From Sulfurimonas sp. HSL1-2 (GTDB lineage Bacteria; Campylobacterota; Campylobacteria; Campylobacterales; Sulfurimonadaceae), in NCBI RefSeq assembly GCF_039645565.1, contig NZ_CP147914.1, forward strand, positions 2,105,573 to 2,169,572: a DNA stretch of 64,000 nucleotides, read 5' to 3'. A program made the translations under genes and the position numbers. This document shows, one piece after another, positions 45,499 to 54,414 of this stretch (positions are counted from its first letter, which is position 1; each line of letters starts with the position of its first letter). The notes under the pieces are model-generated. The model ran no database searches and was not told the DNA's origin. It saw only the letters and a program-made list of their open reading frames with translations.

Positions 45499-46298
45499 TC
45501 GAGCAGATCCCCCATATCGTTCAGCGAATCGATCGCTTTTTCCTGACTGCGTTCCGTTACCGTCGTGCCGCCTTTAGCCGATTTGACGCGTTCCTGGTCC
45601 TTTTTATCCCAGCCTTTGACGTAATGACTGCCGGCATGTCCTTCGACAACACCTCTCGGTAGGATGGTAATCGCCGCCTTTTCCGTAACGCAGGCATGTT
45701 CGCACATCCCGCAGCCTGTACAGACGTCTGGGACAACAACCGGTTTTAAATAGGCATGTTTCCCCGTCCGTTCATTTTGCTCATATTCCAGCTTTATGGC
45801 CTGGTCCATTAATGGACAGGCCCGATAGCAGGCATCGCACTGGATTCCCCAGAAGGCGATGCAGGCCTTCGGATCGACGATGGCAACCCCGATGTCGATC
45901 TTCTTGATGTCCCAGAACATCTCTCCCTCGAAGTCACTTTGAACTTTGTTTGCGTCCAGCGCGCCCGTGGGACAGACCGGGACACAGGGGATGTCTTCAC
46001 ACATATAGCAGGGGATCTCCCTAGGGGTGAAAAACGGTGTTCCCATCGGTAATGTATCACCGGGAGCTGCCAGCTTGAGCGTATCGTAAGGACACCCCTC
46101 GACACAGAGGCCGCATTTGATACAGGACTTCAAAAAGTCGGCTTCATTCTGCGCGCCGGGAGGACGCAGCACCAGCGGTGCCGCTTTGACTTCTTCCACA
46201 TAAGCAGTCCATACCAATGCACCCATCGCGCTGAGGCCTACACCCCGCGCCATGGTCAGAAGAAATTTACGACGGTCGCTCAGCTGTTCGTTTTTCAT
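45495..46298 (-). CDS. napG: NapG periplasmic ferredoxin
   Basis: 267 residues from ATG 46298. Twin-arginine leader (DRRKFLLTMARG, Arg9-Arg10), then four [4Fe-4S] motifs, for example CIKCGLCVEGCPYD, CYMCEDIPCVPVCP, CDACYRACP and CTGCGMCEHAC. Acts with NapH. The 38 further open codons upstream are the out-of-frame end of napA. Confidence 0.94.
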   Translation of the reverse strand: MKNEQLSDRRKFLLTMARGVGLSAMGALVWTAYVEEVKAAPLVLRPPGAQNEADFLKSCIKCGLCVEGCPYDTLKLAAPGDTLPMGTPFFTPREIPCYMCEDIPCVPVCPTGALDANKVQSDFEGEMFWDIKKIDIGVAIVDPKACIAFWGIQCDACYRACPLMDQAIKLEYEQNERTGKHAYLKPVVVPDVCTGCGMCEHACVTEKAAITILPRGVVEGHAGSHYVKGWDKKDQERVKSAKGGTTVTERSQEKAIDSLNDMGDLLE

Positions 46299-46308
46299 TG
46301 CTCTCTCG

Positions 46309-49122
46309 TTATGCTTTCGTGATCTTGACCGCGCATTTCTTGAAGTCTGTCTGTTTTGACATCGGACACGTCGCATCCAGACAGACTTTATTGATGAAGA
46401 CCTTTTCATCAAACCACGGTACGAACACCAGGCCTTCCGGCGGACGGTTACGGCCGCGCGTCTCTACGCGGGCCTTCACCGAACCGCGACGCGATTCGAC
46501 GTTGACAAGTTCGCCGCGCTGTACACCGCGTTTCTTGGCGTCATTCGGATGCATGTAACAAAGCGCTTCCGGTACCGCACGGTACAGTTCCGGTACACGC
46601 ATCGTCATCGTACCGGAGTGCCAGTGCTCGAGCACACGGCCGGTTGCCAGCCAGACATCGTATTCGCTGTCCGGCATTTCCGGTGGATCCATGTAAGGAC
46701 GGGCAAAGATTTTTGCCTTGTTCTCAAGGCTTTTTTTCTCCGCGACTTTGACGCCGCCCAGGTCGCCGTATGGCAGCGCCTTCGCCAGCTTTCCGTAGAA
46801 CGCGTGCGTGCTGTCCGAACCGGACTTGGCGACCGCTTTGGCCGCATATGGATCGTATTTGACATTGAAGCGCCACTGCGTCTCTTTCCCGTCGACGACC
46901 GGCCATTTCAGGCCGCGGACCTTATGATAGACATCAAACGGTGCCAGGTCGTGGCCGTGCCCGCGTCCGAAGTCCGCATACTCTTCAAACAGGTATTTCT
47001 GAATGAAGAATCCGTAGCCCTTGAAGACCTCTCCGTCGGAACCGACAACGTTCCGGCTGTCACCCAGACACTCAGAGTTGTCGAAACCGGCCTGAACTGG
47101 GTCTTTGTCATCCAGTTTGTATGAACGGGCCTTGTCATTCGCAAACAGGATGTCGAACATCGTCGTATCTTCGTTATAGCCCATTTTTTTGGCTTCCGCG
47201 ATGACATCAGGCATTTTCGTGCCATCACGCAGCGTCGATGCGCCCCAGAGATCTTTGACGGTGAACCGTTTGGAGAGTTCGACCCACTGCCAGGTGTCGG
47301 ACATCGCATCGCCGACCGGGAGCACCTGCTGACGCCAGTGCTGTGTCCGGCGTTCGGCGTTACCATACGCCCCCCATTTCTCGTAAATCATCGCCGAAGG
47401 GAGGATCAGGTCCGAGACCTTCGCTGAAATACCCGGATAGCCGTCGGATGTCACGATGAAGTTGTCCATTTCGCGTGCGGCCTTGATCCAGTGTTTCGCA
47501 CTGGCGGAATCCTGATAAGCATTACAGACGCTGACCCACGCGAATTTGACGATACCATCCTCGATATCGCGGTGGATTTTCATGATGTGCTGGTTCCCGA
47601 CCGGGTTGAGCGTCCCTTCCGGAATCATCCATTTATGCTCGGCGATCTTGCGGTGCGCCGGATTGGCGACCATCATATCCGCCGGTAAACGGTGACAGAA
47701 TGTTCCGACTTCACGCGCCGTGCCACACGCTGAAGGCTGGCCCGTCAGCGAGAAAGCGCCGCTGCCCGGTAACGCCTGCTTGTTCAACAGGAAGTGGACG
47801 TTATACGAAAGCGTGTTATCCCAGGTACCGCGCGTATGCTGATTCATCCCCATCGTCCAGAAAGAGACGACTTTGCGCCCTTTCTCAATGTAGAGATCTG
47901 CCAGCGCCTTGAGTTTACCTTTGAAGGCCTCGAGATCCTCATTCGGGTCACCCTTGACAATCTTCGCAGTGTAGTCAAGTGTATACGGCGCGAGGGATTT
48001 CTTGTATTCTTCAAACGAGATCTCCCAGTGTGCCAGGGTACCGGGCTGATTATTCATAACTTCGCCCTCTTTATAGCCGTAAGGCTCCAGGGCCGGTGCT
48101 TCCTTGGCAGAGACGGGTTTGCTCATCTCTTTTGAAATCGTCTCCATCTCAAGATCGGTGTATTTGCCCTCTTTGACCGATTTCTCGTCACTGCGGCGCA
48201 TACCGTAGCCGATGTTAACCGGACCTGTCGCAAAAATGATATTCTGTTTGACGAAGTCCCAGTCAATCGCTTCGGGATGGTTGTAAACGATCTCGTGTGC
48301 AATGTAGTTCCACAATGCAAGGTCCGTGTTTGGCGAGAAAATAATCTCGATATCCGCCAAGTCGGATGTTCTGTGCGTGTAGGTCTGAATGGAAACAACC
48401 TTGACACGGTCGGGATCGGAGAGCTTGCGGTCTGTGACACGCGACCAGAGGATCGGGTGCATTTCCGCCATGTTCGACCCCCAGGCTACGACAGTGTCCG
48501 TCAATTCGATATCGTCATAACAGCCCGACGGTTCATCGATGCCGAACGTCTGGTAAAAGCCGACGACGGCCGATGCCATACAGTGGCGGGCATTCGGATC
48601 GATCGCATTGGAACGGAATCCCGCCTTCATCATTTTCTGTGCCGCATACCCTTCCATGACTGTGTACTGCCCGGAAGCGAAGTTGGCAACGCCTTCCGGG
48701 CCGCTGTGCGCAAGGGCTTTGCGGATATTTTTTTCCATTTCATCAAAGGCGCGCTGCCAGCTGACCGGCGCGAACTTGCCGTGCTTGTCGAACTCCCCCT
48801 TGCTGTTGATGCGCAACAGCGGTTGCGTCAGACGGTCGGCACCGTACATGATCTTCGCGTTGAAATACCCTTTAATACAGTTCAACCCGCGATTGACAGG
48901 TGCCGCGGGGTCTCCTTTGACCGCGACGATCCTCCCGTTCTTGGTCGCGAGCATGATCCCGCATCCCGTACCGCAGAAACGACATGCCGCCTTGTCCCAG
49001 CGCCAGTCTTTCTGGGCATCTGTCCCCGCGGCCTCGACATCTGTCGGAATCGTCATTCCAATCGCGCTCGCTGCCGAAGCGGCCGCTGCACTCTTGAGAA
49101 AACTTCTTCTGTCCATACCCAT
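46309..49122 (-). CDS. napA: Periplasmic nitrate reductase catalytic subunit NapA
   Basis: Reduces nitrate to nitrite using bis-MGD molybdenum and one [4Fe-4S]. Full length at 937 residues. Tat leader with DRRSFLKS (residues 4-11); cluster ligands Cys47, 50, 54 and 82; molybdenum ligand Cys181 in [10 protein letters not shown]. The campylobacterial type has longer insertions than the enterobacterial enzyme, as here. ATG 49122 has AAGGAGG just upstream. First gene of the operon A-G-H-B-F-L-D plus a PAS gene, and preceded by a Crp/Fnr-type promoter. Confidence 0.97.
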   Translation of the reverse strand: MGMDRRSFLKSAAAASAASAIGMTIPTDVEAAGTDAQKDWRWDKAACRFCGTGCGIMLATKNGRIVAVKGDPAAPVNRGLNCIKGYFNAKIMYGADRLTQPLLRINSKGEFDKHGKFAPVSWQRAFDEMEKNIRKALAHSGPEGVANFASGQYTVMEGYAAQKMMKAGFRSNAIDPNARHCMASAVVGFYQTFGIDEPSGCYDDIELTDTVVAWGSNMAEMHPILWSRVTDRKLSDPDRVKVVSIQTYTHRTSDLADIEIIFSPNTDLALWNYIAHEIVYNHPEAIDWDFVKQNIIFATGPVNIGYGMRRSDEKSVKEGKYTDLEMETISKEMSKPVSAKEAPALEPYGYKEGEVMNNQPGTLAHWEISFEEYKKSLAPYTLDYTAKIVKGDPNEDLEAFKGKLKALADLYIEKGRKVVSFWTMGMNQHTRGTWDNTLSYNVHFLLNKQALPGSGAFSLTGQPSACGTAREVGTFCHRLPADMMVANPAHRKIAEHKWMIPEGTLNPVGNQHIMKIHRDIEDGIVKFAWVSVCNAYQDSASAKHWIKAAREMDNFIVTSDGYPGISAKVSDLILPSAMIYEKWGAYGNAERRTQHWRQQVLPVGDAMSDTWQWVELSKRFTVKDLWGASTLRDGTKMPDVIAEAKKMGYNEDTTMFDILFANDKARSYKLDDKDPVQAGFDNSECLGDSRNVVGSDGEVFKGYGFFIQKYLFEEYADFGRGHGHDLAPFDVYHKVRGLKWPVVDGKETQWRFNVKYDPYAAKAVAKSGSDSTHAFYGKLAKALPYGDLGGVKVAEKKSLENKAKIFARPYMDPPEMPDSEYDVWLATGRVLEHWHSGTMTMRVPELYRAVPEALCYMHPNDAKKRGVQRGELVNVESRRGSVKARVETRGRNRPPEGLVFVPWFDEKVFINKVCLDATCPMSKQTDFKKCAVKITKA

Positions 49123-49197
49123 CGTATCCTCCTTGTTGATTACCGATGGCCGCCGTCTGCAAGGGAGAGCGTCTATCAGCTTTCAGGTTACGTTATC

Positions 49198-49240
49198 ATT
49201 GTATCGGGACAAGTTGTCAGGTGTCTTTGACCTAAGTCAA
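49198..49240 (-). promoter_or_regulatory. Crp/Fnr-type operator and -10 of the nap operon
   Basis: Operator TTGACCTAAGTCAA at 49227-49240 (minus strand TTGACTTAGGTCAA) and TACAAT on the minus strand at 49198-49203, centres 33 bp apart. The 5' leader of napA would be about 70 bases. The operator also lies just past the stop of the sensor gene at 49259. Confidence 0.8.
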
Positions 49241-49258
49241 GAAAGCATTGCATCGGAT

Positions 49259-50626
49259 TCACCCACGCGGTTTTGGTTCTGTTTTGGTGACGATGCTGTT
49301 GAGGTTTTCTTGCAGTTTTGTCAACAGTCTTGATGTGCCGGAGAGCTCTTCAAGCGTCTGGATGACGATATCTTCACTTTTATCTATTGTACGATCAATA
49401 TCTTTTTTGGATGCCTCATCTATCCCTAATCCCTCAAACTCCTCATCCATAGTTTCAGTGACAGTGGCCAATTCATTAGCAGCCTGTTCGGACTCATGGA
49501 TCGCCTGCTGGGCATGCTGAAGTATCGTGTTGATCTTGTCCACAAAATGACTCATATGCATCGATGCCTGAGAAAGCTCATCGGTCTGGACCGTCTCCAT
49601 TGTCGGTTCGTACCGTACCGTCTCTTCTGAAAGCTTCAACGAATCCGCCATCGACCTGGAACGGTCAAGGAAAAGCTCGAAGTCTCCCTGGATCCTTCGT
49701 GTCAGATACACGGCATACACCATAAAAAGCAAAGCGATCAAGCTTGCGGCATATTGGAAATATTGTAAAAAGGCACGCTGCTCTTCCGAATAGGCACTGT
49801 AGGCTGCTACCGCAGAGTCCATAGTCTCAAGCAAAACAACATTAAGTTCCTTGATATGCAGCACGGCTTCATTGAGCTGCTTCTGCTTTTCCATCAGTTC
49901 AAACATATAGGTGGAATATTTCTGCCACTGTTTATCATTTTCAATCAGCAGTTGATGCAGGTCAGGCCGCTGGTACCAGACCCGGTTCTCCTCAAACCGC
50001 TTGAGCGTGGCACCGTAGAGCCCGTACGCCTTCTGGAACTGCGTAAAATAGTTGGCATCTCCTGTGATCAGATACTGTGTCGCACTGAAACCGATACGCT
50101 GTGTCAGCATGCGCTGTCGCCCCGCATCGTCAATGACCGCTCCTTCAAGCCCTTCAACGACCATCTGCTTTACCACCCGGTCCGAGATCATCAAGATCGC
50201 CTCGTTTTCAGAAGGGAGCGACTCTTTCAGTTTGTTCGTCTCCGCCAGAAGCTCTTGGAATCGGACTACATGATCATCAAATGTTTTCCAAAGTGAAGAG
50301 ACCTGCAAAAGCCTTTCCGTAATGCACTGCTTGGGTGGTGCATATATCCCTCGTTCCGGGGCGCCGTTCATGAGATCTTCCAGGCTTGCATCGAACTCGG
50401 CACGAGCAGTATCAAGCGCTTTAAAGTTTCCCTCGTTACGGTTTTGGAGCCATAGCACCTCTTTGGCGATCTGCTGCGTCAGCATCCGTTGCTTACCCGC
50501 GATATTGATCACCACGGAGTCCTGTTTTGATGCGTGGTTGATATACACAGTGATACCGACAATTGAGGCGATGATCAGCGAGAGCATGCCGCCGATCAGT
50601 TTGATTTTGGATGTAATGGTTCTCAT
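49259..50626 (-). CDS. PilJ/NarX-type membrane sensor without recognised output domain
   Basis: 455 residues: a transmembrane segment at about 9-28, a periplasmic region with two copies of the nitrate-sensor P-box-like motif (NIAGKQRMLTQQIAKE near 40-55; DDAGRQRMLTQRIGFSAT near 166-183), a second membrane segment near 288-306, and about 150 cytoplasmic residues that look like coiled coil. No histidine-kinase, GGDEF, or chemoreceptor hairpin tip is visible. ATG 50626 has AGAGG six bases upstream. It follows the Crp/Fnr gene by 12 bp and leads into the nap operon. Confidence 0.75.
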   Translation of the reverse strand: MRTITSKIKLIGGMLSLIIASIVGITVYINHASKQDSVVINIAGKQRMLTQQIAKEVLWLQNRNEGNFKALDTARAEFDASLEDLMNGAPERGIYAPPKQCITERLLQVSSLWKTFDDHVVRFQELLAETNKLKESLPSENEAILMISDRVVKQMVVEGLEGAVIDDAGRQRMLTQRIGFSATQYLITGDANYFTQFQKAYGLYGATLKRFEENRVWYQRPDLHQLLIENDKQWQKYSTYMFELMEKQKQLNEAVLHIKELNVVLLETMDSAVAAYSAYSEEQRAFLQYFQYAASLIALLFMVYAVYLTRRIQGDFELFLDRSRSMADSLKLSEETVRYEPTMETVQTDELSQASMHMSHFVDKINTILQHAQQAIHESEQAANELATVTETMDEEFEGLGIDEASKKDIDRTIDKSEDIVIQTLEELSGTSRLLTKLQENLNSIVTKTEPKPRG

Positions 50627-50638
50627 CACGATCCTCTC

Positions 50639-51295
50639 TTATTCAAAAATTTCCCGCAATGTTGCTTCATCTTTCAAAACTGTTTCACCGTCAACAGTAT
50701 CGATCATGCCACTGCGTGTCAGTTTTTTCAGAATGCGTGAAAGTGTTTCAGGCTGAATATTCAGCATATAGGCTATCTCCTGCTTCTTGAGCTGGTTGAA
50801 ACTCCGAAGATCGTTGATCAGCATAAAGGCGACTTTCGCCGTGCCGTCAAACACGATCTCCCGGTTGATGATGCATTGCATCATTTTACTCTTCTTGGCG
50901 AACTCTTTCAGCAGTTTCAACATCAGGTTTGGACTGTTCATATACATCTGCTGAAAATGCTCAAAGTCGATAACCAGTACATCACTGTCAATGGCGAATT
51001 CCGCATTGGCAAAGCACCCGATACGGTCGAAATCAGTGATCTCTGATATCAGCGTATCGCTGAAAAGGTTGTACATGAACACTTCATTGTCGAACCTGTC
51101 TACCTTGTAGATCTTGATCAGCCCCTCTTTCAGATAGTAGATCTCATTGTGCTTCTCTTTTTCATAATAGAGAATCGCGCCCTTCGGGTATTTGCGCAGC
51201 GACACAATCTTTATGAGCTCCGCCAGCTCCTCTTGTGACAAGTCCGAGAATAAAGGAATGGTCTTTAGATATTCCTCCGTGACACGCTTGGTCAT
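50639..51295 (-). CDS. Crp/Fnr-family transcription regulator (nap/moa-linked)
   Basis: 218 residues from ATG 51295: cyclic-nucleotide-binding-like N-terminal domain, dimer helix near 115-145, and winged HTH with recognition helix IQPETLSRILKKLTRSG. The E-x-x-S-R set (Glu, Ser, Arg) is the FNR/CRP pattern that reads TTGA half-sites, matching the TTGAC palindromes found nearby. It has no N-terminal cysteine cluster, so it is not an oxygen-labile FNR; NO or heme sensing as in Dnr/NssR is possible. Upstream divergent from moaA with a shared operator. Two hidden cysteines (FANA region and KMMQC) have no obvious cluster spacing. Confidence 0.88.
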   Translation of the reverse strand: MTKRVTEEYLKTIPLFSDLSQEELAELIKIVSLRKYPKGAILYYEKEKHNEIYYLKEGLIKIYKVDRFDNEVFMYNLFSDTLISEITDFDRIGCFANAEFAIDSDVLVIDFEHFQQMYMNSPNLMLKLLKEFAKKSKMMQCIINREIVFDGTAKVAFMLINDLRSFNQLKKQEIAYMLNIQPETLSRILKKLTRSGMIDTVDGETVLKDEATLREIFE

Positions 51296-51335
51296 CGGCA
51301 GTGATCCTGATTCATAATACCTCCATTCTATCAAA

Positions 51336-51407
51336 AATATATATCAACCTATACACCCTTGTCCTTGACCTCGGTCAATGCATCATGCATATGGAAAAGA
51401 CTATGAT
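51336..51407. promoter_or_regulatory. Divergent Crp/Fnr-type promoter of crp/fnr and moaA
   Basis: Operator TTGACCTCGGTCAA at 51365-51378. On the plus strand TATGAT (51402-51407) and on the minus strand TATATT (51336-51341) both have centres 33 bp from the operator centre. The one site can therefore activate moaA and also the regulator's own gene. Confidence 0.8.
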
Positions 51408-51438
51408 GTCCATAATACAAGCAAAAAAAGGATTTACC

Positions 51439-52404
51439 ATGCTGCGCGACCAATTCGGCAGAGACGTGACCTATCTGAGAGTCTCGGTCACCGAACGGTG
51501 TAATTTCCGCTGCCAGTACTGCATGCCCGAAAAACCTTTCAGCTGGGTTCCCCGTGAAAATTTGCTCAGCTATGAAGAGCTCTACTCGTTTATACGCATC
51601 GGGATCGACCAAGGGATCACGAAAATACGTTTAACGGGGGGCGAACCTTTGACACGTGACGATCTGGACCACCTGATCGCCATGATCATCGAGTATGCAC
51701 CAGATGTCGATATCGGGCTCACTACCAACGGTTACCTACTGGAACCGATGGTTGAACGGCTCAGCAATGCAGGATTGAAACGGATCAATGTTTCCCTCGA
51801 TTCCATGCAAAAAGAGACATTGCATGCCATTACAAAAAAAGATGTTTTAGACAAAGTCAAGGCTGGGATTGAAGCCGCTGTACAAGCAGGCCTGAAAGTC
51901 AAGATCAACAGTGTCATCATGAAAAAGGTAAACGAGGATGAAGTCATTGCCCTTTTCGAATATGCCAAAGGGCTTGGGGCGCAAATCCGTTTCATCGAAT
52001 ACATGGAGAACAGTTTTGCCAGCAGCCATGTGCAGGGGCTGACAAGTGATGAGATTCTGGACATTCTGGGTAAGCATGTCAGTTTCAGCCCCGTGCTGAT
52101 CGGCAGTGATGGTCCGGCGACACTCTATGAATGCACAGACGGGTGCCGTTTTGGAACGATCGAACCGCATAAACACGATTTTTGTGCCACTTGCAACCGC
52201 ATCAGACTCACTGCGGAAGGCGATCTCATTCCCTGCCTGTACTTCGATGAGGCCATGAGTGTCAAAGATGCTTTGCGTGAAAATGATCTTGATCAGGCTG
52301 AACAGGTGTTGAGAACCGTCGTCTTCAACAAACCCGAAAAAAACCGCTGGAACGCCAATGACTCCGAAGTCTCGACGCGGGCGTTCTACCAGACGGGTGG
52401 ATAA
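51439..52404 (+). CDS. moaA: GTP 3',8-cyclase MoaA (molybdenum cofactor)
   Basis: Radical SAM enzyme that starts molybdopterin synthesis from GTP. 321 residues from ATG 51439 (AAGGA eight bases upstream). N-terminal cluster Cys21/25/28 (CNFRCQYC), then RLTGGEPLTR; C-terminal cluster in DFCATCNRIRLTAEG with the final Cys in LIPCLYFD. The longer open frame upstream passes through the promoter. Leads a moaA - FmdE-like - moaD - moaE set that would supply cofactor to NapA. Confidence 0.96.
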   Translation: MLRDQFGRDVTYLRVSVTERCNFRCQYCMPEKPFSWVPRENLLSYEELYSFIRIGIDQGITKIRLTGGEPLTRDDLDHLIAMIIEYAPDVDIGLTTNGYLLEPMVERLSNAGLKRINVSLDSMQKETLHAITKKDVLDKVKAGIEAAVQAGLKVKINSVIMKKVNEDEVIALFEYAKGLGAQIRFIEYMENSFASSHVQGLTSDEILDILGKHVSFSPVLIGSDGPATLYECTDGCRFGTIEPHKHDFCATCNRIRLTAEGDLIPCLYFDEAMSVKDALRENDLDQAEQVLRTVVFNKPEKNRWNANDSEVSTRAFYQTGG

Positions 52405-52416
52405 AGGCTCACCGAC

Positions 52417-53022
52417 ATGAATTACCCGACTTTTTTCGACCAGGCACCTACGATCACCCTTTATGATCCCCTCGCCGACCTGCTGGGTGCGATTGGTGAC
52501 GGGATCATCACCTACAGCTACCTCGATGCCGTCAAGCTCGCCGGCCACTCCTGTCCGACAGTTGCCGGCGCGTATCTGATGGCGCTCAAAGGCATCGATG
52601 CCCTCTACCCGGACAGTGTCCCGCAACGGGGAGATATTGCTGTCACTATCCGGGGCAGCCGCGAGGAGGGAACAAATGGCGTCATCGGGAATGTTCTAGG
52701 ACTCATCACCGGTGCAGCAGGTGACGAAGGATTCAAAGGGTTGCAGGGCAACTTTGCACGAAACGCACTTCTACACTTTCACCGTGTGCTGCCGGAACCA
52801 GTCATGATGACATGCAAGAGAACGGGAGACACAATCTATTTAAACTATAACCCTTCAGCCGCACCAACTGCGCAGATTCCCCCGGAACTGATGAAGGCTG
52901 TCGCCATGGGCACATCTTCTTTTGAAGAGAAGAAAGCATTCGGCCGCCTTTGGCAGCAGAACGTTGCGGCTATCCTTGCAGACCGGTCAAACCCCGATTT
53001 GATCACCATACATAAGGAGTAG
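52417..53022 (+). CDS. FmdE-like protein inside the moa operon
   Basis: 201 residues. The segment VKLAGHSCPTVAGAYLMA (His44, Cys46) resembles the metal-site motif of the FmdE family, named from formylmethanofuran dehydrogenase operons; the rest is a mixed alpha/beta single domain with no leader. No methanogenesis genes are here. The gene lies 12 bp after moaA and 4 bp before moaD, so a role in molybdenum cofactor or metal handling is the best inference; it might bind heme or metal. Assignment is by motif only. Confidence 0.6.
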   Translation: MNYPTFFDQAPTITLYDPLADLLGAIGDGIITYSYLDAVKLAGHSCPTVAGAYLMALKGIDALYPDSVPQRGDIAVTIRGSREEGTNGVIGNVLGLITGAAGDEGFKGLQGNFARNALLHFHRVLPEPVMMTCKRTGDTIYLNYNPSAAPTAQIPPELMKAVAMGTSSFEEKKAFGRLWQQNVAAILADRSNPDLITIHKE

Positions 53023-53026
53023 CTGA

Positions 53027-53248
53027 ATGATTACCGTACATTGTCTGGGCCCAATAGGCAATCTTGTCCTTGAAATAAAAGCTGCGAACCTGGCTGAAGT
53101 CGCAGACCAGATACGTTTGAACGAAACGATACGTCCTTGGCTGGAAACGTGTGCCGTTGCCATCAACGATACACTGGTTACCGCTTTGGACATGCCGCTG
53201 AAAGACGGGGACAGGGTCTCGCTGCTTCCGCCGGTATGCGGAGGCTGA
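53027..53248 (+). CDS. moaD: Molybdopterin synthase small subunit MoaD
   Basis: 73-residue beta-grasp protein ending in the required Gly-Gly (LLPPVCGG), which is thiocarboxylated and gives sulfur to the pterin. LKDGDRVSLLPPV is typical of MoaD/ThiS. moaE follows after 2 bp. Confidence 0.92.
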   Translation: MITVHCLGPIGNLVLEIKAANLAEVADQIRLNETIRPWLETCAVAINDTLVTALDMPLKDGDRVSLLPPVCGG

Positions 53249-53250
53249 AG

Positions 53251-53688
53251 ATGCTGGAAATCCATCACGGACCACTAAACGTCCCGCTCATCCTCAAACG
53301 CTGGTATGAGGAAGAATCCCTTAAAAACTATGGGGCCTTTATCCCCTTTATCGGCACAGTCAGAGAAGAAAACGGCGTTGACGGCCTGAGCTTTGACATC
53401 TATGATCCGCTCCTGAACCGGTGGTTCACCGAATGGCAGCAAAGAGCGAAAACGAAAGATGCCCTCGTGAAAATGGCGCACAGCCGTGGCGATGTTCCCG
53501 TACACACGTCGTCTTATATTGCTGCCGTTTTCTCACCGAAGCGCCGGACAGCACTCGAAATGATTGAAACATTTGTCGAAAGCTTCAAGGCTAGCGCCCC
53601 TATCTGGAAATATGATCTCGTCAATGGGCGGCGCATCTATGCCGCCGACCGCTCCGCACCAATTGAGGGCAGTGGAATACTCGTCTAG
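53251..53688 (+). CDS. moaE: Molybdopterin synthase large subunit MoaE
   Basis: 145 residues from ATG 53251, with GGAGG six bases upstream that overlaps the end of moaD. Conserved parts: GAFIPFIGTVRE, SRGDVPVHTSSYIAAVFSPKRRTAL and SAPIWKYDLVNGRR, which carry the catalytic Lys and substrate-binding Arg/His. Forms molybdopterin synthase with MoaD. Its last four bases overlap the convergent cytochrome gene. Confidence 0.93.
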   Translation: MLEIHHGPLNVPLILKRWYEEESLKNYGAFIPFIGTVREENGVDGLSFDIYDPLLNRWFTEWQQRAKTKDALVKMAHSRGDVPVHTSSYIAAVFSPKRRTALEMIETFVESFKASAPIWKYDLVNGRRIYAADRSAPIEGSGILV

Positions 53689-54209
53689 TCAGCAGCTCTT
53701 TTTTCTCCGATAGCATCAATCTGACGCTGCAATGCACTTTTTTTCAGTTTTATGCCTTCCAACATCGGCAGTGTCAGGTCCGGATAGGCCCCGCCCATCC
53801 CTTTGCCATCACTGCCATGACACCCCGAACAGTTACCGGCATAATAGAGACTGCCCTCCTGAATGTATTCCGGATTGACGGGGCTTTTGCCCGCGATAGA
53901 GACAACATATGCAGCAATTATCTGAGCATCGGAAGGATCGGAAAAACCTGCTGCCATACTCCCGGCCGGAAGCCCAAGCACATCGGAACCTTGATTGATG
54001 ACGTCCACGACATACCTTTCCAGATAAGCAGTGCTATCAATTTCATTGTATTCACGCTGCATAGCTATATAAGCTTTTCCCCTGCTGTCTTCTTTCGCCA
54101 GGGTATGGCTATTGCTATCGCAGGGTTCTTTATCCATGACAGGGTTTGATTCACATCCATGAAGCAAGATAGTCACAAGAGCGAAATAAACAGGGTAATG
54201 AATTTTCAC
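53685..54209 (-). CDS. Monoheme cytochrome c lipoprotein
   Basis: 174 residues. Leader with lipobox-like LLHGC (Cys19), so probably membrane-anchored in the periplasm. Heme site CSGCH at Cys127/130, His131 with the class I follow-on GSDGKGMGG; a first heme-free copy of the same fold (residues about 45-105, AGSMAAGFSD) suggests a degenerate duplication. Convergent with moaE. A degenerate half-match to the TTGAC operator (TTGAC-CCGC-ATCAT, 54277-54290) lies upstream. Confidence 0.82.
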   Translation of the reverse strand: MKIHYPVYFALVTILLHGCESNPVMDKEPCDSNSHTLAKEDSRGKAYIAMQREYNEIDSTAYLERYVVDVINQGSDVLGLPAGSMAAGFSDPSDAQIIAAYVVSIAGKSPVNPEYIQEGSLYYAGNCSGCHGSDGKGMGGAYPDLTLPMLEGIKLKKSALQRQIDAIGEKRAAD

Positions 54210-54414
54210 CGTCTCTCCTTTATTAAAAGATCAAACTCTACCTTCCAAAGCATACTCCCCTTTTGGGCAAAACCCATTGACCCGCATCATGCATATCACC
54301 TGAGTAAAACAGGTAAAATAGTACCAATTCAACGAAAAAAAGACTCATATGGCAGGCCGTTAATATGGCGCTAACAAGGTGATGGAAAACTGTTATTCTC
54401 ACTAAGGAGACGAT

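Noticed and set aside
54277-54290. Fourth TTGAC operator upstream of the cytochrome lipoprotein
   Set aside because: One half fits (TTGAC) but the other is ATCAT, and the -10 at the matching distance is poor; noted in the gene entry only.
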